A DNA stretch of 64,000 nt, taken from positions 58,436 through 122,435 of the forward strand of contig MCFE01000227.1 in assembly GCA_002104905.1 (NCBI GenBank), read 5' to 3'. The DNA comes from Basidiobolus meristosporus CBS 931.73 (Eukaryota; Basidiobolomycota; Basidiobolomycetes; Basidiobolales; Basidiobolaceae). Position 1 is the first letter of the stretch. Every line of letters begins with the position of its first letter. The position numbers were made by a program, and so were the translations under genes. Below the pieces are notes generated by a model that ran no database searches, was not told the DNA's origin, and was given only the letters and a program-made list of their open reading frames with translations. Positions 1 to 11,177 of this stretch are shown piece by piece.

Positions 1-34
1 TCTACAGAGTTATTCTAACTTGTATGCATGACTA

Positions 35-345
35 GTACAGGTGTTTTTTGAGTCAGGAAGGAAGGAGTCTGAAAAAGAGGCAATAGTCAATCAATGTACA
101 CAAGTGCAGGAGGTAATTTAGTGTTGGGGATCAGAAAGTGAGCAAACTAGCAGAGAACTAATCAAGAGCCCCCATGTATTGTTGTGATAAATATTTTGCC
201 CAAGCTTTTTGTCAAATCTGGGGTGCTATTCTTCCAAATGGCCTTTTGTGGTGTCCTAATGGCATTGATACCTCTTAGTCACTGAATTTAAATTTTGTGA
301 TGGCCTTTTGTCAGGATCATCACAATTGCTTTTCATAAGGTAGGT
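35..345. repeat. Left arm of a long diverged inverted repeat
   Basis: The reverse complement of this stretch can be followed, with mismatches and small gaps, in 1155-1475. Shared landmarks are the runs gagtcaggaa, cctcttagtcac and tttgtgat. The arms are clearly related but far from identical by eye, so this is an old structure. The loop between them holds a copia LTR and the start of gag. It could be a foldback or long-TIR transposon, or an inverted duplication; no transposase can be assigned. Confidence 0.6.
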
Positions 346-383
346 TCCCTTCAATATTAAGCAGTCATGGCTCAGCTACAAAC

Positions 384-732
384 TGTTGTCAAAATCTGTA
401 ATTCTACCTTAATACTCACCTGACTTAGTCACTTAGATCATTACCTTGAAATCCTAGAGAATACTGACCAAATTCCTTAGTTGGATCTGCTTGGAGTATG
501 TTTACCAAAAAATCAGATGCCCAGAGCAGGAGAATTCCCAAAGGTGTCCCAGCAGCCTCAAAGTTTGCACACATGTTCTTGGGACCTTCCTCAACCTATT
601 CTATGTGTTTGCTATGTCAAGACCAAGTAAAAGTATAAATACTTCTTTTGCATTCAATATATCATTAAGTAGAAAATACAATATCTACTTGTTCTCCCAA
701 TCACTTCCAGTATCTCCAAGACTCTTACAACA
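384..732 (+). repeat. Ty1/copia LTR (family A)
   Basis: The repeat begins TGTTGT and ends CTTACAACA, the terminal inverted repeat seen in all family A LTRs in this window (for example 5574-5920, 58968-59316 and 60674-61022). A TATA-like run (agtataaatac) and an AATAAA-like run sit in its second half, as expected for U3/R. The copia gag reading frame starts four bases after its end, so this is the 5' LTR of a truncated element. Confidence 0.85.
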
Positions 733-736
733 GTCT

Positions 737-1155
737 ATGAGCCTCAAGCTGACACTATCTGCAATATCTACCACTGCTATTACTGATATTTCTCCTTCTG
801 CTGAAAAGTTGGATGGATCTAACAACCAAATGAGGAAGGTGAAGATTGAGATTCTGCTACAAGAAAGAGGCCTTTGTGATATTGTCATGGGAGAAGAATG
901 CCCTCCTAAAAACATGGGAGATGAGTCGTTAAAGTACCAGAAGAAAGAACAAAGTGCCTTTGACTACACTTGCCTTAATGTCAAAGACAAACTGTTAATT
1001 CAATGCTCAAGAGCAAAAGCTGCAAAGAATACCTTGTAGCCATTAGAAGACACCTACCATTCATGTTCAGCTGCCAAGAAAGTGTACCTTAGACAATAAT
1101 TCTCTACTACAAAGATGCTGCCAGAAGAAGAAAAAAATATAATTAACAGCCCCTA
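737..1155 (+). pseudogene. Ty1/copia gag fragment, 3'-truncated
   Basis: The reading frame starts with ATG at 737, directly after the LTR, and runs to a TAG at 1037-1039. The Gag sequence (KLDGSN, LLQERG, CDIVMG, KYQKKEQSAF) matches the Gag start of the copia elements at 5925 and 58963. Homology goes on past the stop as far as about 1155, where the right arm of the inverted repeat begins. The amber codon replaces the Trp-Lys seen in the reverse-strand copy, and further stops follow, so the fragment is dead. It encodes only the N-terminal part of the capsid protein. Confidence 0.8.
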
Positions 1156-1475
1156 TGAGTAATTATTATGATTATCCCATCAAAAGGCTATCACAAATTG
1201 AAAGTTCTGTGACTAAGAGGTACTGATCCCATCACAACACCATGCCAAGATTGTTGGAAAATAATTGCATCCCAGATTTCACAAAAAACTTAGTCAACAT
1301 TTTTCACCACAACATCATATAAGTGGCTTTTGATTGGTTCCTTCCAACTTGCTTACTCTCTGATCCCAGACCCTTGATCACCTCCTATGTTTGTTTACAT
1401 TGATTTGCTGTTGCATCTTTTTTGCACTCCTTACTTCCTGACTCAACTGTTTCTAAACTTTTTACAGGAAAAAAT
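1155..1475. repeat. Right arm of the long inverted repeat
   Basis: This is the inverted partner of 35-345. The matches run in the same order over the whole arm, from the inner end (about 1155 against 345) to the outer end (about 1475 against 35). It cuts off the copia gag fragment on its left. Confidence 0.6.
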
Positions 1476-3219
1476 TGATATATTTCTATTGAAACTTCAG
1501 TTGTATGTCAATTGCCAACTTTATTGACCTATACAAGTCCCTATACCCTACAATAACATTAAGCCCAACTCTGCACCCAGCAAATAACTCCATTAAAATC
1601 CACCACTCAATAAGTATTTCTGCTGTAACACTCTGTTTCCATATCTCCTGTGGGAACTCAATGGCTTTATGCCACTATTCATTTGCTGGTTTGTACACAT
1701 CCTGGTCTTCAGCCAGCACTGCAAGGTCAAGCACCTCATCTGCCAGTCTTTGCAATAAATCCTTGCAATAGTCAAGTGTGTTTTCTTGAGCACTGCTCTT
1801 GAAGAAGTGCGGCAACCTCTTAGTGTGCCTATTAGTGTTCCAACATTCCACTGAAGGCATTATGATATTCTTTCAAGTTCTTCACATTGTAGCCTTGTCT
1901 GTAAATCAGATCATCATTCTGTCAGCAATGGAGGATGTGGAAGCTGTGGTAGACAAATTGCCATTCTATGCAAATGCATCTACCTTGCTGGAGTATAGCT
2001 CAACTGGTGGCACTTCTAACTGTTGTGAAAACAGCTGTTTTTTGTTGGTAAATCTTCTGGGCTATAGTGAGACTCAGTCTGTTCTGGGCTTACAGCATTA
2101 GTTGGCAAGAACTGTAGTTTTTTTTTGTATGCTTCCCTGTCTCAGGCTTAGGTAGACATTATTCCCTTTACCTTTGCCTTTATCACTGCCAGGTCTTTCA
2201 TTGCTAATTTGTCTGAGTACCTCATGTAAAGAACTACATTTTCTCCTGGACAAAGTGGAAATAGTGTTACAGATACATGTGTATGTGGTGCCACAATTTT
2301 ATTTATTATGCTCACTATGGCAGGTCATCACTGAATCTTACATTCATCTAGGTGCAATGTCTCAAATACACAACTGACTTAAATTTACATGAGTATTGAC
2401 CAAAAACTGCTGTAATAGTGTTATGTTGCTGAAGGCTAAGCTGTTTCTCCCATAGACAAGAATACTTTGCTTCAACATTGTAAGAGAAGAGAAAAAAGAC
2501 CATGCAGCTGTTGTAGCAAGCCTGTCAGCAATGAAGTATGCATATATCATAGGAAGTATTACTAGGATCATGGCCAGTGTTTTGCCACACAAGTCATAAT
2601 TGACCATTCAGTAGTCACTGCTGTACCAGCATTTTCTTGGCAGCCAGTTGATACTCCTATATTGGGAGCTAGCCATCCTTGTAACCTTGTGCAAACTGAG
2701 TCAGGAGAGTTTGTGATGCCTTTAGGCTCACCTCAGCCTTCTGAATATGGCATGTAGAGTGATAGCTCTATTAGAGAAGGCTTGCTGATGAATTGTGAGC
2801 CAACCTCCCCTAACAGCAGCACCACACATGAGCCTGGTCAAGTCCCAGTATGTAATGAGAGAGCACTTGTTGAAGCAAATACCAAGGATACTTTATGGAG
2901 CCAAGTGAGCCCTGTAATCCATGTACTTGTGTGTAATGGAATGTTGTGGCTAGAGAAGTGTCATGTTTCCACTAATATCAGTATTGGGGCTTTGAGGATT
3001 TACTACTACTTCCTGCCAAAATCATCCCAGGATGCAACTTAACATGTACTTGGTACAAGAGGTAAACCTTCAAGCTGCTGGCAACATGTAACCCAGATAC
3101 TGTCCTGATTCCAGCATGTGTAAACAGTTGCATGGTATTCACATCCAAAAATACCACCATTGCAACGTGTCCAAATTGCCAAGAATCCACCACCATTGAG
3201 GGAAAACATTTCCACACTC
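1476..3219. other. Unassigned AT-rich repetitive DNA
   Basis: No intact gene is visible. On the reverse strand at about 1600-1860 several overlapping frames give protein-like sequence (for example DLLQRLADEVLDLAVLAE) broken by frameshifts, which looks like a decayed mobile-element gene of unknown type. The rest, about 1860-3219, shows no coding signal I can support. Confidence 0.4.
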
Positions 3220-4063
3220 TGGAGTAGTAAGGTCACTGTGACACCCACTGACAGATGTGCTCATTCCCATATTATCTACTTCCCTATTTTTTCACTACCC
3301 TTATATTGGTTTTATCCTATTTGTCTTACTTGATCAGTACTATTCCTTAAGCCACTGACTATCACTCCTGCTTACCTTATTGCCTAAGCTATCTCTCACT
3401 TTATGTACAATTACTTGATGTCAGTGCTTCTATGTTAGGCAGATACTCAAACCTGTATCTGTAGCACTTGATCAAACCACATCACTATCCCTACCACTTT
3501 TGTACCATATATGGTATGCATTTGTTCCACAGGTTTCAGAATACTGATCCCTGATTGGTTGGGCCTGCTGTGCCTCTTAGAACCTTCCAGCAGCTACTTA
3601 AAATATGCTTAGCTCATTCTGATGTCATTGATGCTCCCTATCTGACCACTGAAACCTTCTGGAACACCATGATTAGTAATCACTTAGCCAGCAAGAAAGG
3701 TATATAAGGGGGGCAATCCCTCAACAATACATCATTATCCCTTTTATTAATATACCAACTTGTTGATTAGTGTGATCACTGCTACCTGCTGTTACCTGAA
3801 CTTTCAAACCCAGACCACAGGACACTCCCAGGAAGCCATGTTGAGAGCCAACTGACCTTGGAGGCACTACTTGTGAGGAATATTTAGAATATGTATCTTT
3901 TATTATATTTGATTCTTTGCCAAGTATGTTCTTGTACAGGCAAAGATACTTATTGGTCTTTGTAACTATTGGCCACAGCTGCATTCTTATAAAGTCCCTG
4001 CTGGTGGAGTTTACAGTTGTCTTGACTTTGGAAGCTTTAGTATATTGTCATCTCAAAGGACGC
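3220..4063 (+). repeat. LTR-like direct repeat, copy 1
   Basis: This 844-bp unit is followed at once by a second copy at 4064-4902, roughly 90% identical by eye. It contains a strong TATA run (gtatataag near 3700) and then a conserved segment starting ccctcaacaat, much like the U3/R part of an LTR. Both copies end in caaaggacgc. No retrotransposon coding region lies between or beside them, so this may be a tandem LTR pair left by recombination. No link to a coding element can be shown. Confidence 0.5.
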
Positions 4064-4902
4064 TGTAGTGGGGTGAAAGTGACACCCACTGACAGATGTG
4101 CTCATTCCCTTATTTTCTACTTCCCTATATCCCTACTACACTCATTTTAGTTTTATCCCATTTGTCTTACCCAATCAGTACTATCCCATAAGCCGGTTGA
4201 CTATCACACCTGCTTACCTTATTGCATAAGTTACCCCTCACTTGATGAAAGATTACTAGTTACAAGTGCTTCTATATTAGGCAAGTACCCGCGCCAGTAC
4301 CCGTGACACATGATCAACCCGTGACACCATCCCCACCATTTCCATACCATATATGGTATCCCCATGTTACACAGGTTTCAGAATACTGATTCCTGATTGG
4401 TTGGATGTGCTGTGCCTCTTAGAACCTTCCGGCACCTACTTAGAACATTCTTAGGTCATTCTGATGTCATTAAGATTTCTATTGATATCCGGAACCTTCT
4501 GGAACACCATGATTAGTAATCACTTAGCCAGTAAGAAAAGTATATAAGGGAGGCTATCCCTCAACAATAAATCATCATCCCTTTTATCAATATACCAACT
4601 TGTTGATTAGTGTGATCACTGCTACCTGCTGCTACCTGAACTTCCAATCCTAGGCCACAGGACACTCCCAGGAAACCGCGCTGACAGCAACTGACCTTGG
4701 AGGCACTACTTGTGAGGAATACTCAGAGTAGGTATCTTTTATTATATTTGATTCTTTCCCAAGTTTGTTCTTGTACAGGCAAAGATACTTTTCTGTCTTT
4801 GTAACTATTGACCAAAGCTGCATTCTTATCAAGTCCCTGATGGTGGAGTTTACAGTTGTTTTGACTTTGGAAGCTTTAGTACATTGTCATCTCAAAGGAC
4901 GC
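4064..4902 (+). repeat. LTR-like direct repeat, copy 2
   Basis: Second tandem copy of the 840-bp unit, starting TGTAGTGGGG and sharing the TATA run (near 4540) and the downstream conserved segment with copy 1. The two copies abut with no spacer. The sequence after 4902 belongs to the transposase region. Confidence 0.5.
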
Positions 4903-5039
4903 TGAACCTAGCACATACTTTTGTTAAGACGCCAACTAAGTTGGGAATTGTAGCTCAATAGTTTTCCCTTGACAAGCTTGTGGCTTTATTCCCCTTCACA
5001 TTAGATTAGAGACAGAACCCAAGTATTCCTAGCAAGCTT

Positions 5040-5573
5040 TTGCCAGAGGTTATTGCACCCAGTGAACACCCCACACACAAAACACTTGAGAAGTGTTGGA
5101 CGTATCTCTCCCTTGGACTTATACACCACCACAACGCTGAACCACCACACCAGATATGTTCTGGTAATATCATGTCAAAAGAAGCTCAAGCAGTCCAAAA
5201 AATATTGCAAAGCTACAAAGTACCACACTCAGTATCAATTAAGCGCAAACATACCCAATGTACTTTATGGCAAATATTACAAACAGCTAAGATGTAAAGG
5301 CAACTTTGAAGGTATGTATGACCATGGCTTTGCTCTAGCACTTGATATATTCTCATTAAACAAGTACTCTACCAGCAAATCCTGCTGGCCACTGATTCTT
5401 GTCAACCCAAATCTGCTGCCTATCTTACGGCATTAGAGCCAAAATCTGATGGTAGTGTCACTGGTATTGGGGCCTAAATCACTGTCCAGCCTGGATAGCT
5501 ACCTGTATCCATTGCTGGATAAGTTTGGTATGCTTTCCAGCAGGATAACAGTAAATGGCCATCATGTCAAAAC
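5040..5573 (+). pseudogene. Tnp2-like DNA transposase, first part (split by copia)
   Basis: A protein-like frame at about 5053-5436 carries motifs of the Tnp2 group of fungal DDE transposases (CACTA/Plavaka/KDZ-related): a V-x-x-G-x-Y-Y-x-x-L segment (LYGKYYKQL, about 5260) followed by C-W-P-L-I-L-V-N-x-N-L (about 5385-5415). After the stop at 5434 the homologous frame goes on (LGPKSLSSLDSYLYPLLDKF, then NGHHVK) up to the copia insertion at 5574. The protein resumes at 17354 with K-A-H-I-V-I-G-I-G-D, so the two halves form one gene interrupted by an 11.8-kb nested insertion. Stops and frame changes make it a pseudogene. The family call rests on motif recognition, not on an alignment. Confidence 0.65.
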
Positions 5574-5920
5574 TGTTGTAAAAATTTGTAATTCCACCTA
5601 AGTATTCACCTAACTTAGTCACCTATATCATTATCCTCAAATCCTAGAGAATACTGACCAGATTCCTTGTTGAGATTTACTTGGAATATTTCACCAAAAT
5701 ACATGGTACCCAGAACATGAAATTCTCAAAGTTGTCCAAACAGCCCCAAACTTTGCACACATGCTCTTGGGACCTTCCTTAGCCTATTCTATGTGTTTGT
5801 AATGCTAATATCATGTTGAAGTACAAATACTACTTTCACATTCAATAAATCATTAAGTGAAAACCACATAATCTATTTGTCCTCCCAATCACTTCTGATA
5901 TCCTCAAGACTCTTACAACA
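5574..5920 (+). repeat. 5' LTR of copia element 1
   Basis: Begins TGTTGTAA and ends TTACAACA, a perfect 8-bp terminal inverted repeat. It matches the other family A LTRs along its full length of about 347 bp. The gag ATG at 5925 follows after four bases. Confidence 0.9.
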
Positions 5921-5924
5921 GGTT

Positions 5925-6960
5925 ATGAGCCCCAATCTGTCACTCTCTGCAATGTTCACTACTGCTATTACTGGAACTTTTCCCTCTGCTGAAAAGTTGG
6001 ATGGATCTAACCAACAAGTGTGGAAGGTGAAGATGAGGATGCTACTACAAGAAAGAGGCGTTTGTGATATTGTCATGGGAGATGAATTCCCTCCTAAAAA
6101 AATGGGAGATGAATGCCCTCCTAAAAACATGGGAGATAAATCCTTAAAGTACCAGAAGAAAGAACAAAGTACCTTTGACTGCACTTGCCTTAATGTCAGA
6201 GACAAACTGCTAACTCAATGCTCAAGAGCAAAAGCTGCAAAGAATGCCTTGTAGCCACTAGAAGACACCTACCATTCATGTTCAGCTGCCAAGAAAGTGT
6301 ACCCTAGACAATAATTCTCTACTACAAAGATGCATTAGGCTTAATGTTAAAGACAAATTGCTAATTCATTACTCAAGAGCAAAACAGCAAAGAATACCTG
6401 GAAGGCATTAGAAGACACCTACCAGTCATGTTCAGCTGCCGAGAAAATGTATCTGAGATAACAATTCTTTACTACAAAGATGCTGCCAGGAGAAGAAATG
6501 AAAAATCTAATTAACAGAATTACCCTGCTTGTAGATGAAATGGAATCTGTGGGCATACCAACTACTGATGACAATGTGATAGTTACCATCCTTAATAGCC
6601 TGACAGACAAGTTTCAGGGCCTTGCATCAGCCCTAGAGTCCAGAAATAAAGATTTGACCATATAGTATTTATATGGAAGACTCCTGGATGAAGAATTAAG
6701 AAAATCAAGTGCTAATAAGAAGGAAGAAGAAAATCCTTTAATAAGCAATGATAACCAACAAATGAGGTACCCAAGACCCTACAAAGGCAACAGCAATCTG
6801 TTTTGCAAATACTGCAAAAGGAAATGACACACATCAGACTGGTATCTCAAAAGAAAGATAATCAGCAAAAGAAGCCAGAATATGGAAATGCTGTAAAAAA
6901 TAAAGATAGTCTATTCATATCTGCACTAAATATGACCCAAAACAAGGATTTTCAGACATA
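5925..6960 (+). pseudogene. copia element 1 gag, degenerate
   Basis: Gag starts at ATG 5925 and reads to a stop at 6252-6254. A tandem duplication of about 150 bp (6181-6332 repeated as 6333-6483) then repeats the segment for L-N-V-x-D-K-L-L, C-S-R-A-K and L-E-D-T-Y. The UBN2-like middle (N-L-I-N-R, L-L-V-D-E-M-E-S-V, S-L-T-D-K-F-Q-G-L) follows at about 6480-6665. A decayed zinc knuckle (F-C-K-Y-C-K, then a stop where the reverse-strand copy keeps coding) lies near 6800-6840. The product would be the capsid/nucleocapsid precursor. Several in-frame stops rule out function. Confidence 0.8.
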
Positions 6961-7020
6961 GTATATTGACTCTGGAACATCTCAGGACTTTACACACTAA
7001 AAGGAGCTTTTTACTCAATA

Positions 7021-8130
7021 TTAATAAATTCCAATTAAGAAGGTCTTCATGGGTGACAATAGAACACTTGATGCAGTGGGAGAAGGAACTATCAAAGTAG
7101 GCCTTAGAAGCAGTGAAGGAAGCCATACACTGATCTTCAAAGAAGTACTCCATTTACCAGAAATAGCCAAGAACCTACTATTTGTAAGCAAGGACACTCC
7201 AGAAGGACTCAGCTTCAGCTTTGACAATTCTGGATGCAGGATCACTGATAAAAATGGTGCCCATATTGCTTTGGGTATTAAAGACCAGAACCTATACAAG
7301 TTGACTTATATTCCATCAAATTTGGAAGCCAATATAAGTAACTTAAATGAAGAAATATCAATGCTTTGGCACAGGAGATTTGGGCACATCAATTTTGATT
7401 ATTTGCGCAAAATGATCAAGGATTAGCTAATATCTGGCAAAAATTGATCCCGCAGCTAATTTGAAGCACTGTGAAGCCTGGATATATGAGAAGCAAGCTA
7501 AACAACTATTTAAGAGCTCTGTGTAAATCAAAACTAAGAAAAATTAGATTTAATTCCCTCAGATCTGTGCGGACCTATGCAAAATTTATCTTTAGGCAGG
7601 ATGTAGTATTTAATCACTTTTATTAATGATTATACAAGATTCACATGGGTCTACTTCATGGAGAGAAAGGAAGAGGCTCTGTTTTAGTTTAAGGAGCTCA
7701 AAGCCATCATGGAGAGTGAAACGGGTGAAAAAATTAAGAAAATATGCTCTGACAATGGTGGAAAGTTTACCTCAGCACTCTTCATCCACTTCTGCAAAAT
7801 CCATGGGAAAAAGTAAGAGACTACTGTGCCATATTCCTCACAGCAAAATTGAGTAGCAGAATGTGCAAACAGATCACTAACTAACATGGCAAGATCTATG
7901 ATCCATGATCAAAAATTATCCTACAATTTTTGAGCAGAATCAGTTGCCACTGATGTATACCTCAAAAATAGGAGTTATAGCAGAATACTTTGTGATTCTA
8001 TTCCATTTGAAGCATGGCATGGGTACAGACCAAGTGCAGAACATCTAAGAATATTTGGGTGTACTGCTTATGCCAAGAAACTGCCTCAAAATCAGTCAAA
8101 ATTTGAACCAAAAAGTGTATAAAGCATATT
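7021..8130 (+). pseudogene. copia element 1 integrase, degenerate
   Basis: The GAG-pre-integrase zinc region is readable at 7049-7426, ending in W-H-R-R-F-G-H-I-N. It is followed by a broken integrase core (about 7540-8100) that still shows the R-F-T-W-V-Y-F-M-E-R-K and S-D-N-G-G segments. Stops at 7423, 7525 and elsewhere disrupt the frame. Compare the better preserved copy on the reverse strand at 57098-58018. Confidence 0.8.
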
Positions 8131-8131
8131 T

Positions 8132-10065
8132 TTGGGTTACAGCAGTGAGAATAAAGCATATATACTCTACAATACCAAAGCAAAGATGCTAATCAAGTCC
8201 AGGGATGTGTCATTTGGTGAAAATTCAAAATATTCACAAGAAATAACATCAGATGATAACAAAAATCTGATCTCAAGTCCACCAATTATCAGGATTAAAT
8301 TGGAGCAAAGCATTGAGGATTTCTCACTCCAGAGGATGCTAAAACTGTGATACAGCCTGATTCAGTGCCCAGGAATATCCTAGAAGTGATCATACCAGTA
8401 TCAAAAGCCCAGAGATCTAACTGGACAAGAAATAGCCCAAATTGCTATATCAATGAGGGTACAAACTTAGCCTATGCCTGTTCAGTCCATACTGATGAAC
8501 CCCAGACTATAAAAGAGGCCCTAAATAGCCCTCAGGCAATGTTTTGGAGATCTGCAATGACTGAGGAATATCAGGCCCTGATAAAAAATCAGGCTTGGGA
8601 CTTAGTCAAATTACTAATCAACCAAAAATAAATTTGATGCAGATGGGTCTTCAAGACAAAAAACAAGGCTGATGGTACAATTGAGAGATACAAAGCAAGA
8701 TTTGTGGCCAAAGGATACTCTCAAACAAAAGGACCTGACTATACTGAGACCTTGGCACCGGTAGCCAAGTTTAATTCCATCAGATTAATATTGGCTATTG
8801 CAGCCAAATTCAAGTTTTTTACTCATCAAGTGGATGTAAAAACTGCATTTTTGAATTAAGAACTTGATGAGGACATATATATGGACCAGCCTGATGGGTT
8901 TGTTGAGCAAGATAGCCCCTATTTGGTCTGCAAGCTTAAAAGTCACTGTATGGTCTGAAACAATTACCAAGAGCCTGGAATTGCAAGAAAGATTCTTATT
9001 TGGAATCTTTGAGTTTCAAAATGAGTAATGCTAACTATAGTATATACTATAAGCCAGATAGAGCAAGTTCCATCTTATTAGCTCTATATGTGGATGATCT
9101 TACTATAGCTGCTAATAAGTTAGAAGCATTTAAAGAGACTAAATCCAGCCTATCTAAGGAGTTCAAGGTGTCCAATCTAGGAGAGCTCAGTTACTACTTA
9201 TGGATTAAGTTCTTCATAGACAGTAGTACCCAGACTATTACCCTAAGCCAATCCCAGTATATTCAAGATATACTAAAGAAGTACAAAATGGAAGACTGTA
9301 ATCCTGCAGCTACCCCAATGGAGACAAGACTGACTTGGTCAAAACTCAACCAAATCAAGAGAGCTTGGTGCCATCTGAAAGCCCAGACTTTCCTTATCAA
9401 TCTATGGTCAGCAGTCTGATGTATAGCATGTTTGGAACATATCCAGATATCTCGTATTCAGTAGGAGTTGTCAGCCAACATAATCAAAACTACGGATCTG
9501 ATTCTATTGCAGCAGTTAAGTGGATTTTTAGATACCTAAAAGGAACTGCTGATATCTGCATAATATACACTTATAAGGATTTAGAACAGGATCTTGTGGG
9601 ATACTCTGATGCTGATTGGGGACAAAATTTGGAAGACAGAAGATCCACCACAGAATACACCTTTCTTTACTGTCAAGGAGCAATTTCATGGAACTCAAGA
9701 AAGCAACCAACTGTAGTACTTTCTACCATATAGGCAGAGTACACAGCAGCCTGTGAAGCTACAAAAGAAGCAATATGGTTAAGAAAGCTTTTACAGATTT
9801 AGTCCTATGTCAAAAAACACCTATTACCTTATTTCAAGATAATCAAGGATGTATACAATTATGTAGAAATCCAACTTTTCATGCTAGAACCAAGCACACA
9901 GATATTAGACATCATTTCATATGTAAAGCTATAGAAAATAACTTAGTTAGCTTAGCTTACTGTCCATTGGATGTAATGAATGCAGACATATTTACCAAAC
10001 CATTAGCTAGAGACAAGTTTGAGTATATTAGGTCAAAATTAGGACTAGTCAGTACAAACATTTAG
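8132..10065 (+). pseudogene. copia element 1 reverse transcriptase and RNase H, degenerate
   Basis: The linker region (8132-8631) leads into RT, with V-D-V-K-T-A-F-L-N at about 8830 and the catalytic Y-V-D-D motif at about 9088-9099 (ALYVDDLTIAANK). The thumb/connection follows, then RNase H (S-D-A-D-W-G, about 9607; H-T-D-I-R-H-H-F-I, about 9897), ending S-T-N-I-stop at 10065. Stops at 8629, 8858 and 9731 and several frameshifts inactivate it. A purine-rich tract, gagtaggag, separates the end of pol from the 3' LTR. Confidence 0.85.
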
Positions 10066-10076
10066 CTGAGTAGGAG

Positions 10077-10282
10077 TGTTGAAAAAATTGGTAATTCCAC
10101 CTATGTACTCACCTAATTTGGTCACTTAGATCATTATCATCAAATCCTAGAGAATACTGACCAAATTTCTTGTTAGAATTTACTTAGTATATTTTCACTA
10201 AAATACCAGGTACCCAGAACATGAAAATTCTCAAAGTTGTCCAAACAGCCCCATACTTTGCACACATGTTCTTAGGACCTTC
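10077..10282 (+). repeat. 3' LTR of copia element 1, left piece
   Basis: The LTR starts TGTTG after the polypurine tract and breaks off in ggaccttc, exactly where the gypsy element begins (TGTGGT at 10283). The rest of the same LTR resumes at 17207. Confidence 0.88.
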
Positions 10283-11123
10283 TGTGGTAATGGAAAGTAT
10301 TCCATTACTACAATATCTCTAAACCAATATTGCACTCATTTCTTTATTTTGCTTTTTGCTATTGTAACACACAAGTGAAAGATCAAGAATTTCCAACTTT
10401 GAAGGGCAAATGCTCCAGACCCTGACAGGCAATCAGCCCAAGAATATTATGTCATACAGAACATGTAGTAGCCAACACATGTTTCATATTACAGCGCATT
10501 TGAAGCAGTACTTAAGTAGTTGTGACCAACAAAGTACAATTATTATATATACTATGCCTTATCGCTAGGATTACTAGGGTGACTTTGATTGCATGTAACT
10601 TTTGAACCAGCCAATCAAATCACATGAAATATTCACAGGTGCTGTGCCTATGTCCGATCTGCGCCACTGCAAAATTTTGGCTTTGTATCACGTGTATTGT
10701 TTGCACAATCGCCCAAAAACTTTGATCCTTCAAAATTTTCATATATATGACTTCCCCAGCTGAAAAATAAAGAGAGAGCCTCTCATTCCAGAATCTCCAC
10801 ACTACAATTACAAGTTTAAAGGTTATAAGTCTTCCCCTGCATCACTTGCACTGTTGAGTATTCTGACTTTGATCAGTACTACATCAGTAAAGAGACTGCA
10901 AAGCTCACAAGAATCCAATATAAGTTCTACAAGAAACTACCACTTTTCTGTTGGAAAAGTCCCCTCTAAGAAACCACTTTACTCTAAAGACACCCCTTTA
11001 GGTCTAAAGACCCCTTTAGAGACTTCTACAACACACCCCTTTAGGTTAAAGGGGAGCTCAGAATTTCTGTATTAGGAAATATTTTCTCAGAAAGGAAAGT
11101 GACTTCCAAATAAGGAAAAGTTA
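10283..11123 (+). repeat. 5' LTR of the gypsy element (inner end missing)
   Basis: Matches 16125-16962 along its length. It includes TATA-like runs (catatatatgac) and a cluster of CCCCTTTAG repeats with a hairpin at 11036-11054. It stops 244 bp short of the 3' LTR end, so the inner end of this LTR appears to have been deleted, possibly with the primer-binding site. Confidence 0.8.
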
Positions 11124-11177
11124 GGACCTGGGTAGTTTGAACCTTTCACTATACAAGCATCAAGAAACCTTACAAGA

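Noticed and set aside
737-10065. RIP-type (CpA to TpA) mutation as the cause of the many stops in the copia genes
   Set aside because: The stops arise by mixed changes (for example AAA to TAA, TGG-AAG to TTG-TAG) and frameshifts, so no single mutational signature could be seen by eye.
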